A DNA stretch of 64,000 bases from Chiua virens (Eukaryota; Basidiomycota; Agaricomycetes; Boletales; Boletaceae): contig JAHNUO010000002.1 in NCBI GenBank assembly GCA_019787685.1, forward strand, positions 1,550,001-1,614,000. Direction: 5' to 3'. Numbering within the stretch: position 1 is the first letter of the stretch; every line of letters starts with the position of its first letter. Below the pieces are notes generated by a model. It did no database searches. It was not told where the DNA came from and saw only the letters and a list, made by a program, of their open reading frames with translations. The position numbers were made by a program, and so were the translations under genes. Positions 60,009 through 64,000 of this stretch are shown here, piece after piece.

Positions 60009-60834
60009 TATCAGGAATACATGCCCGAAAATTGGTGCCGCTCGTTGTCTGCCACACCAAATGTATGGAAAGAGTCGATCGACAGAGTGGGTAATTGTGG
60101 AGGTAGACCAGTATCCCTCGCAACCATATTCGGATCAACAAGCCAGGGTCGTAACCAGTTCTCTCCAGGTTGAAGAGAGGGTGAGAACCCACCCTCTCGA
60201 CGTTCCTCGTCTGTGACAAGTGGTCTTCGACAGGCTGGACAAGAATCATGCTGCTAGCAGAGATGAAACCGAGTTTTCAAAAGGATAAAGGCGACCAACC
60301 CCTTGTGTGATCCACTTGACGATGCTGATGCAGGTGGGTCAGCACGTTTCATCAGGGGTCAGCGAAGAGCGACACGTACTCTTTGCGACAAAACATGTGG
60401 CCACATGTATTCTGTAGCTTTGTGACGCCTAGTTCGTCGACGGAATGAGCGGGCGAGTCCATCGCACGGGCGACTTCTTCCTCTGCGAGCGTCGCAAGAA
60501 AGGAGTTGAAACATATGGGGCATACGTCATCTATATATTATGCACGACGACGTAGCCGCGCGTAGATGTCAACACGGCATCCCGATACCGACGCGGGCTT
60601 ACCTTGATGCCCAGAGGCGACTAGGTCGACTTCCGTTATCTGGGGAAGTTTGTCGAAGAATTTTTGCATCTGCCTGAACAGTGTGAATAAGGCCGAGATG
60701 GAAACGCAGAATGGACTGACTGTTGTGAAAGTCGTCTGGTAAACAATCTGAATTGTGAGACTACAGTCGTCAATCTCTTGAGCAGAGGCAATCGTGTTGG
60801 GAGTTAGCTCAATGTGCTCGCCGGTCATGTCCAT
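60009..60834 (-). CDS. RING-type zinc finger protein (variant RING, probable E3 ligase)
   Basis: ATG 60834 gives MDMTGEHIELTPNTIASAQE and a helical N-terminal part that ends MQKFFDKLPQITEVDLVASG. An intron (gtaagc...atatatag) joins HQ to DDVCPICFNSFLATLAEEEV. The RING continues QNTCGHMFCRKDIVKWITQG and, after another intron, HDSCPACRRPLVTDEE. So the metal ligands run CPIC...CGHMFC..D...CPAC, with Asp where C3HC4 has its sixth Cys; Asp can ligate zinc. The C-terminus is NWLRPWLVDPNMVARDTGLP and ends HQFSGMYS, TGA (60009-60011). About 190-200 residues. Expected activity is ubiquitin ligation; substrates and partners are unknown. The early part of exon 1 (SLTIQIVYQTTFTTVS) may hide a further intron. 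Confidence 0.75.
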
Positions 60835-61070
60835 GATGAAAGTAGTAACGAAAGCAAGCTCAACTGCGGGTGAGCAAACTTGATAACGCGTGGACGAAGC
60901 AAGGTATGCGTGGGAATAATCATAGGCATACAGCAGACGCTACAAAGTACTACAGACGAGACAGAGATCAGCGGGACAGCTAACACAATCTAATGCTACG
61001 ATAGATGAGAGGTATCATCATAATCACACTCTTACAACACATTTCCGTTCTTCGACCACCCACCGATTCA

Positions 61071-61584
61071 TCATTCGAACGGGTTGGGGTCATCGCGTAC
61101 AGATACTGCTGATGGCTGGGGGTCTGGTACTTCTGTATCACTCTCGCTTTGTTCGTCCAAAGGCAGGGCTTCTTTCTCTTGATTCAAAAAGAGATTGCCC
61201 GTTGCCTTCATGCCTCTGGTGGAATCGATATTAGTCTTATTCGATGGGTGATCGGTTATCACGCACTTTGCAAAGCGCTTTTGTTTAGCAGCGTTGAGCT
61301 TTTGAGTGACTGGCGTCACCATGTTATCGGTGGGCGAAATAAACTGGGGATTACTGCTAGCAGTCAGCAACACATATACCGCATGATCGATCAACGTACT
61401 TGGACTTGGCCATCTTCTTGGCCAACAGTGCTTTCACGCCCATGCCTGGTGCAACTGTTGTCCCATTCGTTGCATTTCCGAGGGGTGCCTGAGGAACGAC
61501 GATATGCGCTGCTTGCGAAGGATTGTGCATTGGCTGGATAGGTGCAGAGGCAGGGGAATCGTTTGGGATGAAGGTGGAAGACAT
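61071..61584 (-). CDS. Spo12-family mitotic-exit regulator
   Basis: Spo12 proteins are small nucleolar regulators in the FEAR network that promotes Cdc14 release at anaphase. ATG 61584 gives MSSTFIPNDSPASAPIQPMH, a disordered N-terminus, then GMGVKALLAKKMAKS. A short intron (donor gtacgt, acceptor gctag) leads to NPQFISPTDNMVTPVTQKLN and AAKQKRF, and a second intron (gtgcgt...ccaccag) to KGMKATGNLF. SPTDN..TP.TQKLN..K..F.KG is the Spo12 core motif, with a minimal CDK/Cdc14-type SP/TP pair as in yeast Spo12 S118/S125. The tail is acidic (DEQSESDTEVPDPQPS) and ends DDPNPFE, TGA (61071-61073). Length about 135 residues, normal for the family. Confidence 0.8.
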
Positions 61585-63060
61585 GGTGGAGGTAATTTGA
61601 TAGCAATGCTTCGAGCAGATGGTCGCTCGGTTGAACAAATACTAGTATCGGCGCGTCGAAAAGCAACTTGGAACGCGTGAGATATCACGTGAGGAGCACT
61701 TGGTCATGTGATAGTCATTAAGTTTTGGCAGATATCTCACCCAGCATGCTATCCTAGAGATAGACTAGTTCGCAGGCACTGCCTCTCCATGGAAACCTTA
61801 TAACTTACTCCGAGTCGCAAGGTTCCGCGAGCCCCGTTTATCGTCTTCAAACCCCCTTTTCCCGCACTGTTACCATCCTCTGACTGCAGTCATGTGGCGG
61901 CAATTTTTCATATTGACTATGGTCGAGTCCAGACCTGTGCGTGTTTGACACCCAATAGCCGACGTACGCCGTTCTCCCACCGTATCTTGGAGGACAGAGC
62001 CAACACTACTCGTTTGGATGATATTATGCCTATCTTACGGGCGATCTGCAGGAGCTGGACAGACACCGAAGGCCATTCGAGGCGGCGCAAACCATGCAAC
62101 CAAGGTAAAGATGGGCCTGCGGTCCATAGTAATCTGGGCGAGGCTGTGAGTTATCTCAGGATGGAGTATTTGTATTCGCTTAACCTTGTGTGATACCGTG
62201 CTAGCCGTGGCCCAATTGATGGCCAGCTGTGTCACTGCCACGTGTTCCTTTTTCCCAAGTACAGTCAGCTGTTTAAGCCCCTTGAGAACAGACCGTTCCT
62301 TGTTTAGCAGACCTTACGGGCCTGTAGAAAACTTCTCCCGCGGATTTCGTAGATGTGCGTCATTGCCAACAGGGTCGATGGGTCTTGGCTTCCCTTGCTG
62401 TCCGGCCCACCTGGTAGACGCCGATCGCATTTCTGTAAATATCGCACTCAGACAGGATGACGAGCTCGAGTGCGGCTCGATTACGACATGCTCTTATCTG
62501 CCAGTGGTGTATGTGTCTGGACCGCCAAGTTGGATCTGTGGTTGGAGAAAGTGGATTTGGCAGGGTTTACTCCATACGTTGCTGAGCTCACACGCTTCGT
62601 GAGTCCAGTAAGATGAGGCGCATCACAGGTGACCTCAAGTGACGCCAACAACGTCATAGAAGCAGCAGTATTACTCTTCTGTGGGGGGGATAGCGGACGA
62701 GTTCCTGAAAATTGTCGCATGAATTACTCGCGCTAGTCCACACTGGCACCGTAGAGACCCCGCGTACTTGAGAACGGTGCTATTCTAGCCCTCCTGTAAT
62801 GTCTTGATATATAACGTCCTTTTGTCCCCTTCAGTTTACGGTTACCGTTCCTTTCGCACTCCAAGCTTGCCATCAGTATTTTTTTTTTCTTCTCAAACAG
62901 CGCTGGCATCTGCGGTCGTATCGCCTGCCGAAACGGTTCGGTAAACGCGAGCATCGGCTTGTTGAGTCCACTCTCGTCACAAGCCGCATTTTTCGGCCAG
63001 CTTCCTCTTGCCAACTTCCTGTCATTCTCTTTCTCCCTTAGTCTTCACTCCCGTTTCAAT
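61585..63060. other. 1.5 kb region without an assignable gene; Rheb promoter at the end
   Basis: No family recognised. A plus-strand stretch at about 62470-62610 reads VRLDYDMLLSASGVCVWTAK and ends ELTRFVSPVR with a stop. It could be the last exon of an unknown or broken gene, but I could not assemble upstream exons. The final 300 bases hold a T10 tract (62879-62888) and must contain the Rheb promoter. Confidence 0.35.
62879..62888 (+). promoter_or_regulatory. Poly(dT) tract in the Rheb upstream region
   Basis: Ten consecutive T residues lie about 170 bases before the Rheb ATG. Poly(dA:dT) tracts often mark nucleosome-depleted promoters in fungi. The role here is inferred from position. Confidence 0.35.
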
Positions 63061-63876
63061 ATGGCCGCCAACACCATGAGAAAGAGAAAAATTGCCGTTC
63101 TCGGCTCGCGTTCAGTCGGTACGTTGCTTCCACCCTCACCCGTCCTCTTCCTCACCCTTCCGTTTTCAGGGAAATCGTCCCTTGTCATCCAATTCATAGA
63201 AAATCACTTCGTAGATGCTTACTATCCAACCATCGAGAGTACTTTTTCAAAGGGCGTCGTCTACCAGGGCGTTGAGTATGATTGTGACATCATCGACACT
63301 GCTGGTCAGGTTGGCGACCTTGCTCAGTTCCGCTTGGCATATCTCACCTTTCCGCTGTCAGGACGAATACTCCTATTCTCAATTCCAAGCATGCCATCGG
63401 CATCCATGGCTATGTTCTCGTGTATTCTGTCACTTCCAGAAGATCATTCGAGATGGTCAAGATTGTCTATGACAAGATTCTCGATTTCTGTGGAAAGAAT
63501 GATATACCATGCGTAATAGTGGGTGCAAAGGTTGATCTACAATCCAAGTAAGTTTCCTACGTGCCTTCTTGCATGGCAATATGCCTTGCTTTACCAATCC
63601 CATTGTCGACGCCATTCATCCTCACAGTCCACATAGTAGACAGGTTCAACCCGCCGAAGGCGAAGAACTCGCGAAAATCAATAAAGCCGCATGGGTGGAG
63701 ACAAGTGCCAAGAACAATGTCAACGTTGGTGTGTATACAGCGACTACTTGTCATATTTTTCTTATCTGAAAACCACTCTAGGTAAAGTTTTCGAACTCTG
63801 TCTCGCTGAAATCGAGAAGCGTTCGCCACATGGCCAGACCGACCAGCCGGAATCGAGCAGATGTGTTGTTATGTGA
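63061..63876 (+). CDS. RHB1: Rheb-type small GTPase (TORC1 activator family)
   Basis: Rheb is a Ras-like GTPase that activates TOR complex 1 on endomembranes. ATG 63061 gives MAANTMRKRKIAVLGSRSV, spliced (gtacgt...ttcag) to GKSSLVIQFIENHFVDAYYP. GSRSVGKSS is the Rheb P-loop, with Arg at the Ras Gly12 position. Switch I is YYPTIESTF, then YDCDIIDTAGQ is joined by an intron to DEYSI for switch II. Later exons carry GYVLVYSVTSRRSFEMVKIV, PCVIVGAKVDLQS, and WVETSAKNNVNVGKVFELCL. The G4 motif reads AKVD where NKxD is usual; G5 (ETSAK) is canonical. The C-terminus ends SSRCVVM, a CaaX box for prenylation, TGA 63874-63876. Four introns. About 185 residues, as expected. Confidence 0.93.
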
Positions 63877-64000
63877 CATTTCCTCGGTCACATGCATCCC
63901 CATAGTTATCTCAAGACCTGCTATTGAGTTACCCCGCCCCCACAATATCCTACCCTATAAGAAAAGGGCTGTCCTCCTGCATTGCTGTGCGTTTGTTGAC

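Overview
This 64 kb window is nuclear DNA from a filamentous basidiomycete, most likely an Agaricomycete. The grounds are: eukaryotic genes packed on both strands, many short introns (those I measured are about 48-58 nt) with fungal GT...AG borders, fungal-type gene families (chitin synthase, SVP26, VID27, SLA1, GIS2, LCL2, DUF7704), and a small Cys-rich protein type that I associate with Basidiomycota. I see no tRNA, rRNA, CRISPR array or recognisable transposon. Names are read from protein motifs and remembered family features; no database search was run.

Layout. 0-15 kb: the 3' end of an enoyl-CoA hydratase-like gene, exocyst SEC10 (-), then RIX1 (+), RRN11-like (-), a clathrin-accessory LAA2-like gene (+) and the RNA polymerase I largest subunit (+). 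RIX1, RRN11 and the Pol I subunit all act in rRNA synthesis or 60S maturation. 15-24 kb: a KEN-box hypothetical protein, LCL2, SF3B6/p14, a 77-residue Cys-rich protein (-), a 2.3 kb stretch without an assignable gene, eIF4A3/FAL1 (-) and SF3a60/PRP9 (+). Three of these are splicing or exon-junction genes. 24-34 kb: a synaptojanin-type phosphoinositide phosphatase with Sac and 5-phosphatase domains (-), SVP26 (-), a DUF7704 membrane protein (+) and VID27 (-). 34-41.5 kb: a small hypothetical gene, SGF73 (SAGA), WSS1 (DNA-protein crosslink protease) and SLA1 (endocytosis), all +. 41.6-52 kb: a Sec7-type ARF-GEF (-), deoxyhypusine synthase (+), a divergent 14-3-3 (-) and an HPP membrane protein (-). 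53.6-64 kb: GIS2, COQ10 and a chitin synthase (+), a RING protein and a Spo12-like protein (-), and Rheb (+).

Membrane traffic and cell-surface growth recur: SEC10, LAA2-like, synaptojanin, SVP26, SLA1, Sec7 and chitin synthase.

Two features deserve attention. First, reading frames of essential genes (SEC10, RPA190, SLA1, COQ10, chitin synthase) are broken at about ten places, nearly all by one base in a short homopolymer. This points to consensus errors in the assembly rather than pseudogenes or programmed frameshifting, and it misleads simple ORF calls. Second, gene structures are unusual in places: the catalytic NADFDGDE motif of the Pol I large subunit is spread over three consecutive micro-exons of 14, 18 and 21 nt, its trigger-loop region contains a GC-AG intron, and chitin synthase has another GC-AG intron. 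CDS coordinates below span first codon to stop and include introns.
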